The position numbers and the translations under genes were made by a program. From Defluviimonas aquaemixtae (GTDB taxonomy: Bacteria > Pseudomonadota > Alphaproteobacteria > Rhodobacterales > Rhodobacteraceae), in assembly GCF_900302475.1 (NCBI RefSeq), contig NZ_OMOQ01000002.1, positions 62,001 to 126,000 on the forward strand: a stretch of 64,000 bases of DNA, read 5' to 3'. The notes under the pieces are model-generated. The model was not told the origin of the DNA, searched no databases, and worked only from the letters and a program-made list of their open reading frames with translations. This document shows, one piece after another, positions 26,438 through 34,537 of this stretch (position 1 is the stretch's first letter; each line of letters opens with the position of its first letter).

Positions 26438-26697
26438 CCGACCTCTTCCGCGCCGCGCTTGACGCGATCCCCGAAAGCTACAGCGAGGGCATCTTCGAGG
26501 GGCGGCGCTACAGGATTGAGAAAGCCGTTCTTGCCGAAGATCGCAGCGTGAAGCTGGTGGCACGCGAACTTGGCGGTAGGGATTATGTTAGCCTCAATCA
26601 CTACCGTCTCGCGCGCGGCGACCAGCTAAGGCCCTGTGAGATGTTGGAGGCGAAGGTGCGCGCCTTCGTGATTGGCGTGAAGCCCATCGAGGTTTGA
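26434..26697 (+). CDS. Conserved small hypothetical protein
   Basis: An 87-aa protein with a compact alpha/beta pattern: FRAALDAIPESYSEGIFEGR, then KLVARELGGRDYVSLNHYRL, then LRPCEMLEAKVRAFV. It resembles small Rhodobacteraceae proteins found after plsY that are sometimes labelled as methionine sulfoxide reductase fragments, but no MsrA/B active-site motif is present. The GTG start overlaps the plsY stop codon. It is likely the last gene of the pyrB operon. Confidence 0.72.
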   Translation: MTDLFRAALDAIPESYSEGIFEGRRYRIEKAVLAEDRSVKLVARELGGRDYVSLNHYRLARGDQLRPCEMLEAKVRAFVIGVKPIEV

Positions 26698-26758
26698 GAT
26701 CTTTACAAACGCCCGCCCGCGCGAGAATCTCGGACCGGAACGAAAATGAGAGGCGTTC

Positions 26759-27178
26759 ATGGACATCAAGACCGCCGTCCGCACCTGCTTTCAGAAATAC
26801 GCGACCTTCACCGGGCGCGCCAGACGGGCAGAGTTCTGGTGGTTCGCGCTTTTCAACTTGATCGTTAACGCTGTTCTGAACGTGATCGACGGCGTGTTCT
26901 TTGGCTTCGGCCACGGCATGATGGCCGGACCGCAGCCGCTGTCGTCGCTCTACTCTCTCGGGGTGCTGCTGCCTTCGCTCGCGGTCGGCGCCCGGCGACT
27001 GCACGACACGGGCCGGTCAGGCTGGTGGCTTCTGATCTGGCTGATCCCGATCATCGGCTGGATCCTGCTGATCTGGTGGTTCGCCACCGAAGGCGACAAG
27101 GGACAGAACGGCTACGGGGACGATCCGCTTGAAGAGGGCTACGGAAAGTCGTCGATGCCTCGCGTGCCGCGTCAGTAG
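26759..27178 (+). CDS. DUF805 family membrane protein
   Basis: A 139-aa inner-membrane protein with the DUF805 signature: an N-terminal amphipathic start (MDIKTAVRTCFQKYATFTGR), RRAEFWWFALFNLIV, a second hydrophobic segment, ARRLHDTGRSGWWLL and a third segment with WFATEGDKGQNGYGDDPL. The function of DUF805 proteins is not known. It converges with gshA and their ends overlap by 7 nt. Confidence 0.92.
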   Translation: MDIKTAVRTCFQKYATFTGRARRAEFWWFALFNLIVNAVLNVIDGVFFGFGHGMMAGPQPLSSLYSLGVLLPSLAVGARRLHDTGRSGWWLLIWLIPIIGWILLIWWFATEGDKGQNGYGDDPLEEGYGKSSMPRVPRQ

Positions 27179-28542
27179 CTGTATTCGGCGTAGATCCGGG
27201 TCAAATCGCCGTTCCATTCGCCGCGGTACTTCTCCAGAAGTTCGTCGGCGGGCACATTCCCGCTTTCCACGCTTTCCTGAAGCGCGTTGAGGAAATGCGT
27301 CTCGTCCGGGATCATGCCGTCCGCGCCGGGTTTTGCGCGCGCCTTTAGCCCCGCTTCTGCTACAGCGAGCACATTGCGCGCAACATCGCGCATCTTCACT
27401 CCGTGCGCCTCGGCTTGCAGCCCGTCGACCGATGCCGCGACCCGAAGGGCGGACCGCGTTTCCGCATCCCAGCCCTTCGCGATGTCCCAAGCTGCGTCGA
27501 GAGCCGACATGTCGTAGAGCAGGCCGACCCAGAGCGCAGGCAATGCGCAGAGCCGGCGCCAGGGCCCGCCATCTGCCCCGCGCATCTCGATGAACTTCTT
27601 CAGGCGTGCCTCCGGGAAGATGGTCGTAAGGTGATCCGCCCAGTCGCTCAGCGTCGGCTTTTCGCCCGGCAGCGCGGGAAGCTCCCCCTTCAGGAAATCG
27701 CGGAACGACTGGCCCAGGGCGTCGACATACTTGCCGTCGCGATAGACAAAGTACATCGGCACATCGAGCGCATAGTCGACGTAGCGCTGGAAACCGGCGC
27801 CGTCCTCGAACATGAACGGCAGCATTCCTGTCCGGGCGTCGTCGAGGTTCCGCCAGATTCGGCTTCGCCAGGACTTGTGGCCGTTCGGCTTCCCCTCGAA
27901 GAACGGCGAATTGGCGAAGAGCGCTGTCGCGACTGGCTGCAGCGCCAGGGCCACGCGCATCTTCTTCACCATGTCGGCTTCCGACGAGAAGTCGAGGTTC
28001 ACTTGCACCGTGCAGGTCCGGTACATCATCTGCGTGCCGTGCGTGCCGACACGACCCATGTAATCGGTCATCAGCCGGTAGCGCCCCTTGGGCATCATCG
28101 GCATGTCCTCATGCGTCCAGATCGGGGCAGCGCCAAGGCCGATAAAGCGGGCGCCGATATCGTCGGCGACGCTCTGCACTTCGCGCAGATGCTCGTTCAC
28201 CTCGTCGCAGGTCTGGTGGATCGTCTCCAGCGGCGCACCGGAAAGTTCCAGTTGGCCGCCCGGCTCGAGGCTCACATTTGCTCCGTCCTTCACAAGACCG
28301 ATGATGTTGTCCTGCTCCTCGATCGCCTGCCAGCCATAGCGGTCACGAAGCCCTTCCAGCATTGCGCGGATCGAGCGCGGACCGTCGTAGGGCAGCGGCT
28401 TGAGCGTGTCCTTGCAGAAGCCGAACTTCTCGTGCTCGGTCCCGATCCGCCAGTCGGCCACGGATTTGCAGCCGGCCTCCAGGTACTCAGCGAGTTGTTC
28501 GAACCGCTCGATCGGGCCGCCGCCGGATTGAGGAATGGACAT
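27172..28542 (-). CDS. gshA: Glutamate-cysteine ligase (plant/alphaproteobacterial type)
   Basis: A 456-aa enzyme for the ATP-dependent first step of glutathione synthesis (gamma-glutamylcysteine). IGTEHEKFGF, LEPGGQLELSGAP and the VQVNLDFSSEADMVKKMRVA block identify the group 3 (plant/alphaproteobacterial) type, not E. coli-type GshA. The ATG at 28542 is directly preceded by the intergenic region carrying a possible -35 (TTGACT) but no good -10. The gene is third in a run with rsmE and a small membrane protein. gshB is not in this window. Confidence 0.95.
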   Translation of the reverse strand: MSIPQSGGGPIERFEQLAEYLEAGCKSVADWRIGTEHEKFGFCKDTLKPLPYDGPRSIRAMLEGLRDRYGWQAIEEQDNIIGLVKDGANVSLEPGGQLELSGAPLETIHQTCDEVNEHLREVQSVADDIGARFIGLGAAPIWTHEDMPMMPKGRYRLMTDYMGRVGTHGTQMMYRTCTVQVNLDFSSEADMVKKMRVALALQPVATALFANSPFFEGKPNGHKSWRSRIWRNLDDARTGMLPFMFEDGAGFQRYVDYALDVPMYFVYRDGKYVDALGQSFRDFLKGELPALPGEKPTLSDWADHLTTIFPEARLKKFIEMRGADGGPWRRLCALPALWVGLLYDMSALDAAWDIAKGWDAETRSALRVAASVDGLQAEAHGVKMRDVARNVLAVAEAGLKARAKPGADGMIPDETHFLNALQESVESGNVPADELLEKYRGEWNGDLTRIYAEYSY

Positions 28543-28656
28543 TGGCGCCTCGATCTTCCGCCTGAATGGGACGAATAGACCTGAAACGCGAGCGCGGCCA
28601 AGTCAACCCCGGCGGGCGCGTATTGGATGTGCGCGACGATGACAATTCGTGATCGG

Positions 28657-29166
28657 CTACTCTATTGCGAGTGATTGATCGTGCCGTCGCCAGAGTGGCA
28701 GAGTGCCGACGCAATTGTCGAGCGCGGCGGCGAGAGCGGCCATGTCGATGCCAGGCAATGCCGCGAATGCGTCGTAGAGTTTCTCGGCGCCGGCGGCGTC
28801 GACAGGCACCAGAAGCACTTCCCCGTTCCGGGTCTTGAGACGCCACTGCCGGCTCCCGTGCCGCTCCGTCAGCCGCAGTTCGGCAAGATCCGCAAGCGCT
28901 ACGAAGCCCCCAAAGCTCGGCCCGTAGTAACCGACCTGACCTTCATCAACTTCGACGACGCCCGGCGCCGCGACCCCTCGTAAGAACCTGAGGCGGCGCA
29001 GCGCGATCACTGTCCAGCCGAGAGAAAGCGCCGCCAAGACCACACCGAAGGGCACCAAAAGCCAGCCCCCGAGCGAAGCGAGCCAAAGTCCGAACGTGAA
29101 CGCTGCAGCGGCCGAAAGCGCTTCTCGCCAGCGGCGAAGAAAGGCCAGGACTTCTGGGCGGATCAT
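28657..29166 (-). CDS. Two-TM protein with C-terminal PH-like domain
   Basis: A 169-aa protein with two closely spaced transmembrane helices (about 19-38 and 40-56) and a C-terminal beta-rich domain (about 65-165) containing VVEVDEGQVGYYGPSFGG, WRLKTRNGEVLLVPVDA and an LYDAFAALPG helix, which suggests a bacterial PH-like fold. No catalytic residues are evident and I do not recognise a named family. The ATG overlaps the rsmE stop (ATGA), so it is translationally coupled to rsmE and lies between rsmE and gshA. Confidence 0.78.
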   Translation of the reverse strand: MIRPEVLAFLRRWREALSAAAAFTFGLWLASLGGWLLVPFGVVLAALSLGWTVIALRRLRFLRGVAAPGVVEVDEGQVGYYGPSFGGFVALADLAELRLTERHGSRQWRLKTRNGEVLLVPVDAAGAEKLYDAFAALPGIDMAALAAALDNCVGTLPLWRRHDQSLAIE

Positions 29167-29906
29167 GGCGCCGCCCAGTCGCCGAGATGCGCCTGCCAAA
29201 GCGAGATCGCCGCGATCGCCGCTGTCTCGGCGCGCAGGGTCCGTGGGCCGAGCGCCATCGGCTGGATCCACGGCAAGGCGCGGAGCCGGGCCCGCTCGCC
29301 CTCCGAGAAACCGCCCTCCGGTCCGATCAGGATCGCCCATGGCCCCTTGGGTCGCCCGGCAAGAAGCTCGGCGGGCGGTTTCCCCTCGCCTGCCAGTTCT
29401 TCATCAGCCCACAGGATCCGGCGCACCGGGTCCCACTTCGAAAGCAGCCGCGTCAGCGGCACGACATTCTCCACTGTCGGTACGTGGACCGCGCCGCATT
29501 GCTCAGCCGCTTCACGTGCATGGACCTCGGCCCTGTCGCGACGCAGGCGTTCGGAATTCGTGAACTCGGTTGTGACCGGCAGGAGCCGGGCAACCCCGAG
29601 TTCGACCGCCTTCTCCACGATGATATCGGTCCTCGCCTTCTTGACGGGTGCGAAGATCAACCAGAGGTCAGGGGGTTGAGACTGCGGACGCGTTTGCTCA
29701 AGACAGGTCAGCGCCCCCTTGCGCTTCCCGGCCTCCGCGATCTCGGCCGACCACTCGCCGTCACGCCCGTTGAATAGCAGCACCCGCGACCCAACGCGTG
29801 CTCGCATCACACCGAACAGGTAATGCGCTTGCGCCTCGCTCAACCGAACCGATTGCCCCTGCCCGAACTGCTGGTCTACACAGAGCCTGATCTTCGCCTT
29901 GGACAT
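29163..29906 (-). CDS. rsmE: 16S rRNA (uracil1498-N3)-methyltransferase RsmE
   Basis: A 247-aa SPOUT methyltransferase. The N-terminal PUA-like domain contains HYLFGVMRARVG and LLFNGRDGEW. The C-terminal knot motifs are ILIGPEGGFSEGE and LGPRTLRAETA. It methylates N3 of U1498 in 16S rRNA. The start codon lies only 12 bp from that of the divergent ubiA gene, so at least one promoter lies inside a coding region. Downstream genes are the coupled PH-like protein gene and gshA. Confidence 0.95.
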   Translation of the reverse strand: MSKAKIRLCVDQQFGQGQSVRLSEAQAHYLFGVMRARVGSRVLLFNGRDGEWSAEIAEAGKRKGALTCLEQTRPQSQPPDLWLIFAPVKKARTDIIVEKAVELGVARLLPVTTEFTNSERLRRDRAEVHAREAAEQCGAVHVPTVENVVPLTRLLSKWDPVRRILWADEELAGEGKPPAELLAGRPKGPWAILIGPEGGFSEGERARLRALPWIQPMALGPRTLRAETAAIAAISLWQAHLGDWAAP

Positions 29907-29918
29907 GAGCCGGACATT

Positions 29919-30884
29919 ATGAGCGCGCCCGAAGAAACGCCAGAGCCCGACGGGCAGGTTGCCGACGCTGTGAGCGGCAACTGGGTCGACCGCTGGGCAC
30001 CAGAGCCGGTGCGGCCCTATCTGCGGCTATCGCGTGCGGACCGGCCGATCGGGACGTGGCTTCTGCTGCTGCCGTGCTGGTGGGGCGTCGCGCTGTCTGC
30101 GGCGCGCGATCATTGGCGGCTTTGGGATCTTTGGATTATCCTTGGTTGCGCGATCGGTGCATGGCTGATGCGCGGGGCGGGCTGCACTTGGAACGACATC
30201 ACCGACCGCGACTTCGACGCGGCCGTGGCGCGCACGCGATCGCGGCCAATCCCGTCGGGCCAGGTGTCGGTGAAACAGGCGGTCGTCTGGATGTTTGTTC
30301 AGATGGGCCTCGCGGGGTTGGTACTCGTCTCCTACAACTGGCTTACGGTTCTCGTCGGGTTGTCCTCGCTCGGCCTCGTCGCGATCTACCCCTATGCGAA
30401 GCGTTTCACCTGGTGGCCGCAGCTCTTCCTGGGTCTCGCCTTCAACTGGGGGGCAATCCTCGCCTATTCCGCCCATGCCGGTCGAATCGAGTGGCCGGCG
30501 ATCTTGCTCTACGCCTCCGGGATTACCTGGACGCTCTTTTACGACACGATCTATGCACATCAGGACAAAGAGGACGACGTGCTGATCGGCGTGAAATCCA
30601 CCGCGCGCCTTTTCGGCGCGGCGACCGGCAAGTGGCTTGGCCTGTTCCTCATTCTGGCGGTGACGTTGATGACGGTCGCGATTCTTGTGGCTCTCCTGCC
30701 CGCAAGCGGTCCGGCCAAGCTGGCACTTGCGCTCGCGGCGCCATGGGCGATGGGTTGGCACCTCCTCTGGCAGATGCGGAAGCTCGACATCGACGACCCG
30801 TCGGGCTGCCTTCGCATATTCCGCAGCAATCGGGATACCGGCCTTATCGCTGCGCTGTTTCTTGCCGCGGCAGCGGTGCTGTGA
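29919..30884 (+). CDS. ubiA: 4-hydroxybenzoate polyprenyltransferase
   Basis: A 321-aa membrane prenyltransferase that attaches the polyprenyl tail to 4-hydroxybenzoate in ubiquinone synthesis. The two Asp-rich motifs are NDITDRDFD at 92-100 and YDTIYAHQDKEDD further on, with about eight transmembrane helices. The start at 29919 removes an N-terminus that is antisense to rsmE. It uses the polyprenyl diphosphate made by the enzyme encoded at 1402-2406. Confidence 0.95.
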   Translation: MSAPEETPEPDGQVADAVSGNWVDRWAPEPVRPYLRLSRADRPIGTWLLLLPCWWGVALSAARDHWRLWDLWIILGCAIGAWLMRGAGCTWNDITDRDFDAAVARTRSRPIPSGQVSVKQAVVWMFVQMGLAGLVLVSYNWLTVLVGLSSLGLVAIYPYAKRFTWWPQLFLGLAFNWGAILAYSAHAGRIEWPAILLYASGITWTLFYDTIYAHQDKEDDVLIGVKSTARLFGAATGKWLGLFLILAVTLMTVAILVALLPASGPAKLALALAAPWAMGWHLLWQMRKLDIDDPSGCLRIFRSNRDTGLIAALFLAAAAVL

Positions 30885-30951
30885 TTGATCCGAACTCGAG
30901 CGGCCCTTATGGAAGGCCCGTAAACTTGTTACGGCGATTCCCTGTTATCCC

Positions 30952-32919
30952 ATGCGTTTGAACCCACTTCGCACGCTGCCGCCCCGCCTGGTCGCACCGC
31001 TGATCTTCGCGCTCGCCGCCGGGCTCAGTATCTTGACGGCTGCCTGGGCGGCAGAGGTGGTGGAGCGCCGCTCGGCCGCCGGCGTGATCGAGGCGCTTTC
31101 CGGAGCGGGTCATGGTTGGGCTGAAGTGTCGACCGACGGCCTGCAGGTGATGCTGTCCGGCACGGCGCCGACCGAAACGGCGCGTTTTCGTGCACTTTCG
31201 ACTGCGGGCGCGGTCGTCGATCCCGACCGGCTGATAGACGCGATGGATGTCACCGACGCCGCCGCGATCGCTGCGCCCGATTTCGTGATCGAGATCTTGC
31301 GCAACGCGGATGGCATTTCTCTCATCGGGCTCGTGCCGGAAGCGGCCGACCGCGCCCAGATCGTCGCCCAGTTGACCAACGTCGCCGGCACGGGCAGCGT
31401 GACCGACATGCTTGAAGCGGCGTCCCATCCGGTTCCCGACGGTTGGAAGGAAGCGGTCGAGTTTGGCATCGAGGCGCTCGCGGTGCTGCCGCGGTCCAAG
31501 GTCTCGATCAGCGCCACGCGCATTTCGGTTACCGCCATCAGCGACAGCGCGGCCGAGAAGGCGCGGATCGAATCGGAACTCAGCCGCAAAGCCCCGCGCG
31601 GGCTTCGGCTGGTGCTCGACATATCGGCGCCGCGCCCGGTGATCACGCCCTTCACGCTGCGCTTCATCATCGACCAGCAGAGCACACGGTTCGACGCTTG
31701 CTCTGCCGACAGCGAACGCGCCCGCGACCGGATCATCGCGGCGGCCGTCGCAGCCGGGGCCAGCGGAAAGTCCGCCTGCACGATCGGTCTCGGGGTGCCG
31801 ACGCCGGACTGGGCCGAAGCGGTGACGATGGGGATTGCCGCACTGAAGGATCTCGGGGCCGGATCGATCACCTACTCGGATGCAGACATCTCGCTGATCG
31901 CGGCGGACACGGTCAGCCAGGAGGCGTTCGATCGCGTGGTAGGCGAGCTTGAATCCAATCTGCCCGAGGTCTTTTCGCTGCATGCGGTGCTAACCCCCGA
32001 ACCCGAAGCGCCCTCGGCCGATACCGGCATCAAGGAATTTTCGGCGACGCTCAGCGAGGACGGGCGGCTCGATCTGCGCGGCCGCCTAGGTGGCGAGTTG
32101 TCGCGCGAGGCGGTCGAAAGTTTCGCGCGCGCCCGATTTGGCGGCGCGAAAGTTTACGCGGCAATGCGGCTCGATCCCGAGGTGCCGCCGGGTTGGCCGG
32201 TGCGTGTCCTCGCGGCGCTTGAGGCGATGGGGGAGCTTTCGTACGGGTCGGTTATCGTGCGTCCCGCCCTGATCCGGATCACCGGGGTGACTGGTTCGAC
32301 CACCGCAAGCGACGCCGTAGCGCGCATCCTGTCGGACAAGCTCGGTGATGCCCAACAATTCGATCTCAACATCCGCTACGACGAAAAACTCGACCCGCTT
32401 CTCGGGCTACCCACCGACGAGGAATGCGAAACCGAGCTCAACCAGATCCTCGCCTTCGCAAAGATCAACTTCGAACCCGGCTCGGCCCAGATCGCAATAG
32501 ATGCCAAGGACACGCTCGACAAGATCGCCGATCGGATGAGGGACTGCGCGGACTTTCCAATGGAAATCGCCGGTCATACCGACAGCCAGGGGCGGGAGGA
32601 GATGAACCTTTCGCTTAGCCAAGAACGGGCCGAGGCTGTGATCGGCGCGCTGATGTCACGCCGGGTGTTGACCGGAAATCTTACGGCGGTTGGCTACGGC
32701 GAAACCGTCCCAATCGCCGACAATGGAACCGACGAAGGCCGCGAGGCGAACAGGCGGATCGAGTTCCGGCTTCTGCGCCCTGCCTCAAGCGAAGTTGCGG
32801 GCGAAGGTGAAGACCAGGGCGAAGTCACGTCTGAAGGTGGCCCCGCGATCGTCGTCGAGGTCCAGACACCAGACGGTGATACGATCCGTCCGAGGAAACG
32901 ACCCGAAGCGACGGACTGA
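30952..32919 (+). CDS. OmpA-family protein with tandem BON-like domains
   Basis: A 655-aa exported protein. A signal peptide/anchor (about 10-33) is followed by several repeats of about 80-120 residues with a BON-like pattern (a short hydrophobic-Gly strand such as SGTAPT, then WAEVSTDGL-type or WPVRVLAALEAM helices; regions about 35-130, 130-215, 215-345 and 355-480). The C-terminal OmpA peptidoglycan-binding domain (about 490-610) has IAGHTDSQGREEMNLSLSQ and NRRIEF. A charged acidic tail ends the protein. It probably links envelope layers; no partner is evident. It is followed by a small TM/coiled-coil gene. Confidence 0.85.
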   Translation: MRLNPLRTLPPRLVAPLIFALAAGLSILTAAWAAEVVERRSAAGVIEALSGAGHGWAEVSTDGLQVMLSGTAPTETARFRALSTAGAVVDPDRLIDAMDVTDAAAIAAPDFVIEILRNADGISLIGLVPEAADRAQIVAQLTNVAGTGSVTDMLEAASHPVPDGWKEAVEFGIEALAVLPRSKVSISATRISVTAISDSAAEKARIESELSRKAPRGLRLVLDISAPRPVITPFTLRFIIDQQSTRFDACSADSERARDRIIAAAVAAGASGKSACTIGLGVPTPDWAEAVTMGIAALKDLGAGSITYSDADISLIAADTVSQEAFDRVVGELESNLPEVFSLHAVLTPEPEAPSADTGIKEFSATLSEDGRLDLRGRLGGELSREAVESFARARFGGAKVYAAMRLDPEVPPGWPVRVLAALEAMGELSYGSVIVRPALIRITGVTGSTTASDAVARILSDKLGDAQQFDLNIRYDEKLDPLLGLPTDEECETELNQILAFAKINFEPGSAQIAIDAKDTLDKIADRMRDCADFPMEIAGHTDSQGREEMNLSLSQERAEAVIGALMSRRVLTGNLTAVGYGETVPIADNGTDEGREANRRIEFRLLRPASSEVAGEGEDQGEVTSEGGPAIVVEVQTPDGDTIRPRKRPEATD

Positions 32920-32986
32920 GACCGGGCAGCCGCGCCACCTGAAACGCGGGCTTGACCGACGGCGCGCAGGAGGCGAAAGCAGGGCC

Positions 32987-33313
32987 ATGAACAGAACCGA
33001 GCTTGTCTTTGCCACCGCGATCATTCTCTTCATCGCCTTCGGGCTGGGTTGGTTCGCATGCTGGATCCTGAACCGGCTGAGCCGCGTAACCCAGGCCGAC
33101 ATGGGCGAGCTGGAAAAGATGGCGCGCGACCTGCACGAGGCCGAGGAGACGCGCGACGAGGCGATCCGCTACATGGAGACCCGAGAGGCGGAGCTGGCGA
33201 ACCAGCTCAACCAGTCCCAGGCGGAACAGCGCGCTGCAATGGACGGACTGCGCGAGGCCCGGCACGAGGCCGAAGAGCTCAGGGCTTATATCGAGCGGAT
33301 GAGCCAGCGCTGA
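32987..33313 (+). CDS. Single-TM coiled-coil protein
   Basis: A 108-aa protein with one N-terminal transmembrane helix (about 6-29, VFATAIILFIAFGLGWFACW) and a charged heptad-rich coiled coil (about 38-107). The layout recalls small membrane scaffolds such as envelope or division accessory proteins, but no named family is recognised. An AGGAGG lies upstream of the ATG at 32987 with rather long spacing. It lies 67 nt after the OmpA-family gene on the same strand and is likely co-transcribed with it. Confidence 0.75.
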   Translation: MNRTELVFATAIILFIAFGLGWFACWILNRLSRVTQADMGELEKMARDLHEAEETRDEAIRYMETREAELANQLNQSQAEQRAAMDGLREARHEAEELRAYIERMSQR

Positions 33314-33373
33314 GTGGTCTTTCTTGAGTCCACCGATTCTATGTATATTGAGGTGGCGTCCGCTGGGCGCGCT

Positions 33374-33390
33374 GCGCGCCACCGGCGCGC
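33374..33390. repeat. GC-rich hairpin upstream of the secreted-protein gene
   Basis: GCGCGCC at 33374-33380 pairs perfectly with GGCGCGC at 33384-33390 around an ACC loop. It lies in the 207-nt gap between the coiled-coil gene and the small secreted-protein gene. With no T-tract it is not a standard terminator; it may be a 5' leader structure. Confidence 0.45.
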
Positions 33391-33520
33391 GGATCGAAAC
33401 TAGAGGGAGTGGAACGATCCTGGTCTCTCGATTTGCCGTCTTGTCGAAAACCTCGGTTCTGCCGCCGCACTTTCGATCGCGGCCCTTTTTCTCGCTGCGC
33501 CGGTTGCCGCGCAGCAGTTC

Positions 33521-33817
33521 ATGTCCGAGGATGAACTTCTGGCAACGATCCCCGGCTCCATCATCGACGGGACCAGCAATGATGGCACGCGCCGGGCGCA
33601 AGCCTACAGCGCCTACAAGGGTGGCAAGGAATGCGGCGCCATCAACGTCGACTTTGGCGGTCAGAAGGGCAAGTCGAAGTGGTTTGTGAAGGACGGGCGG
33701 TGGTGTGAGGACTGGGGCAGCGGCAGCGCGTGCTGGCAGTTCGAGCGCGTGAGCTCGAAGAAACTCCGCATGTATGAGAACGACAAGCCGAAACCCAATC
33801 TCTGGGTACTGCGTTGA
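33521..33817 (+). CDS. Small secreted protein, 5' end uncertain or frameshifted
   Basis: A 98-aa product from ATG 33521, with a folded domain rich in Gly/Trp/Cys (KGGKECGAINVDFGGQK, FVKDGRWCEDWGSGSACW). The frame extends upstream to a stop at 33401 and encodes a clear signal peptide (SAAALSIAALFLAAPVAAQQ), but that stretch has no ATG, GTG, TTG or CTG start. One extra base near the A4 run at 33447-33450 would join it to VSRFAVLSK in the next frame, giving a normal secretory N-terminus. Either a base is missing, the start is ATT or CTG, or the gene is decaying. The mature domain family is not recognised. Confidence 0.6.
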   Translation: MSEDELLATIPGSIIDGTSNDGTRRAQAYSAYKGGKECGAINVDFGGQKGKSKWFVKDGRWCEDWGSGSACWQFERVSSKKLRMYENDKPKPNLWVLR

Positions 33818-33845
33818 ACAGAGGGGTGGATCGGACTAGAGCAGC

Positions 33846-34286
33846 TTACCAACGCCCCAGCGCGTCTTCGTCGGCGTCTTTTGCGGCGACCCACTTCGCC
33901 CCGTCCGGACCGATCTCTTTCTTCCAGAATGGCGCCCGGGACTTGAGATAGTCCATCAGGAATTCGGCCGCGTCGAACGCAGCCGCCCGATGCCGAGCGG
34001 CTGTGGCGACCATCATGATCGCTTCGCCGGGCGCGAGCAGGCCGTGGCGGTGGATGATCAGAAGATCGGCAAGGCCCCAGCGTGTCCGCGCTTCGTCGGC
34101 GATCGCCGCGATCGCCCTTTCGGTCATGCCGGGGTAGTACTCTATTTCCATCGCAGCCAGCTTACCGCTGTCGTCGCGGACCACGCCGAGAAAGGTCACG
34201 ACCGCGCCGACGTCGCGCCCACCCTGGCCGAAATTTGCGCATTCCGCGCCGTAGTCGAAGGGCTCCCTTTGAACATGGATTCGCAT
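33846..34286 (-). CDS. moaE: Molybdopterin synthase catalytic subunit
   Basis: A 146-aa MoaE that converts precursor Z/cPMP to molybdopterin using the thiocarboxylate of MoaD. Signatures are VGAVVTFLGVVRDDS, MEIEYYPGMTERAI, IIHRHGLLAPGEAIMMV and the C-terminal KSRAPFWKKE with the catalytic Lys. The start at 34286 is 2 nt after the moaD stop. The moaD-moaE pair follows pgsA in one operon. Confidence 0.95.
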   Translation of the reverse strand: MRIHVQREPFDYGAECANFGQGGRDVGAVVTFLGVVRDDSGKLAAMEIEYYPGMTERAIAAIADEARTRWGLADLLIIHRHGLLAPGEAIMMVATAARHRAAAFDAAEFLMDYLKSRAPFWKKEIGPDGAKWVAAKDADEDALGRW

Positions 34287-34288
34287 TC

Positions 34289-34537
34289 TTAGCCCCCGGT
34301 CATGGGAGGAAAGAACGCGACCTCGCGAACCCCGTCGAGCGGCGCGGAGAAGTCCGAAAGCTCCTGATCGAGCGCGACCCTGAGCGCAGAAATGTCCGAG
34401 AAGGCAAGCGCGTAGCGCTCTTCTCGGGCGCGAAGCTCCTCGACGAGTTCGGCAACCGTCGTCGCCTGTGTCTCCACCCGCTCTCGAGGCTGGCCGATGC
34501 GCTCGCGGACCCACGCGAAGTAGAGGACGTCGATCAT
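34289..34537 (-). CDS. moaD: Molybdopterin synthase sulfur carrier subunit
   Basis: An 82-aa ubiquitin-fold protein ending PPMTGG. The C-terminal Gly-Gly carries the thiocarboxylate that MoaE uses to make molybdopterin. The N-terminus MIDVLYFAWVRERIG is typical. The ATG overlaps the pgsA stop codon (ATGA), and moaE begins 2 nt after its stop. Confidence 0.94.
   Translation of the reverse strand: MIDVLYFAWVRERIGQPRERVETQATTVAELVEELRAREERYALAFSDISALRVALDQELSDFSAPLDGVREVAFFPPMTGG

Noticed and set aside
28543..28656. gshA promoter with TTGACT
   Set aside because: No acceptable -10 exists at 16-18 bp, so it was not listed as a promoter.
33362..33400. Insertion-sequence end
   Set aside because: The GC-rich inverted repeat is single, with no transposase or target duplication nearby.
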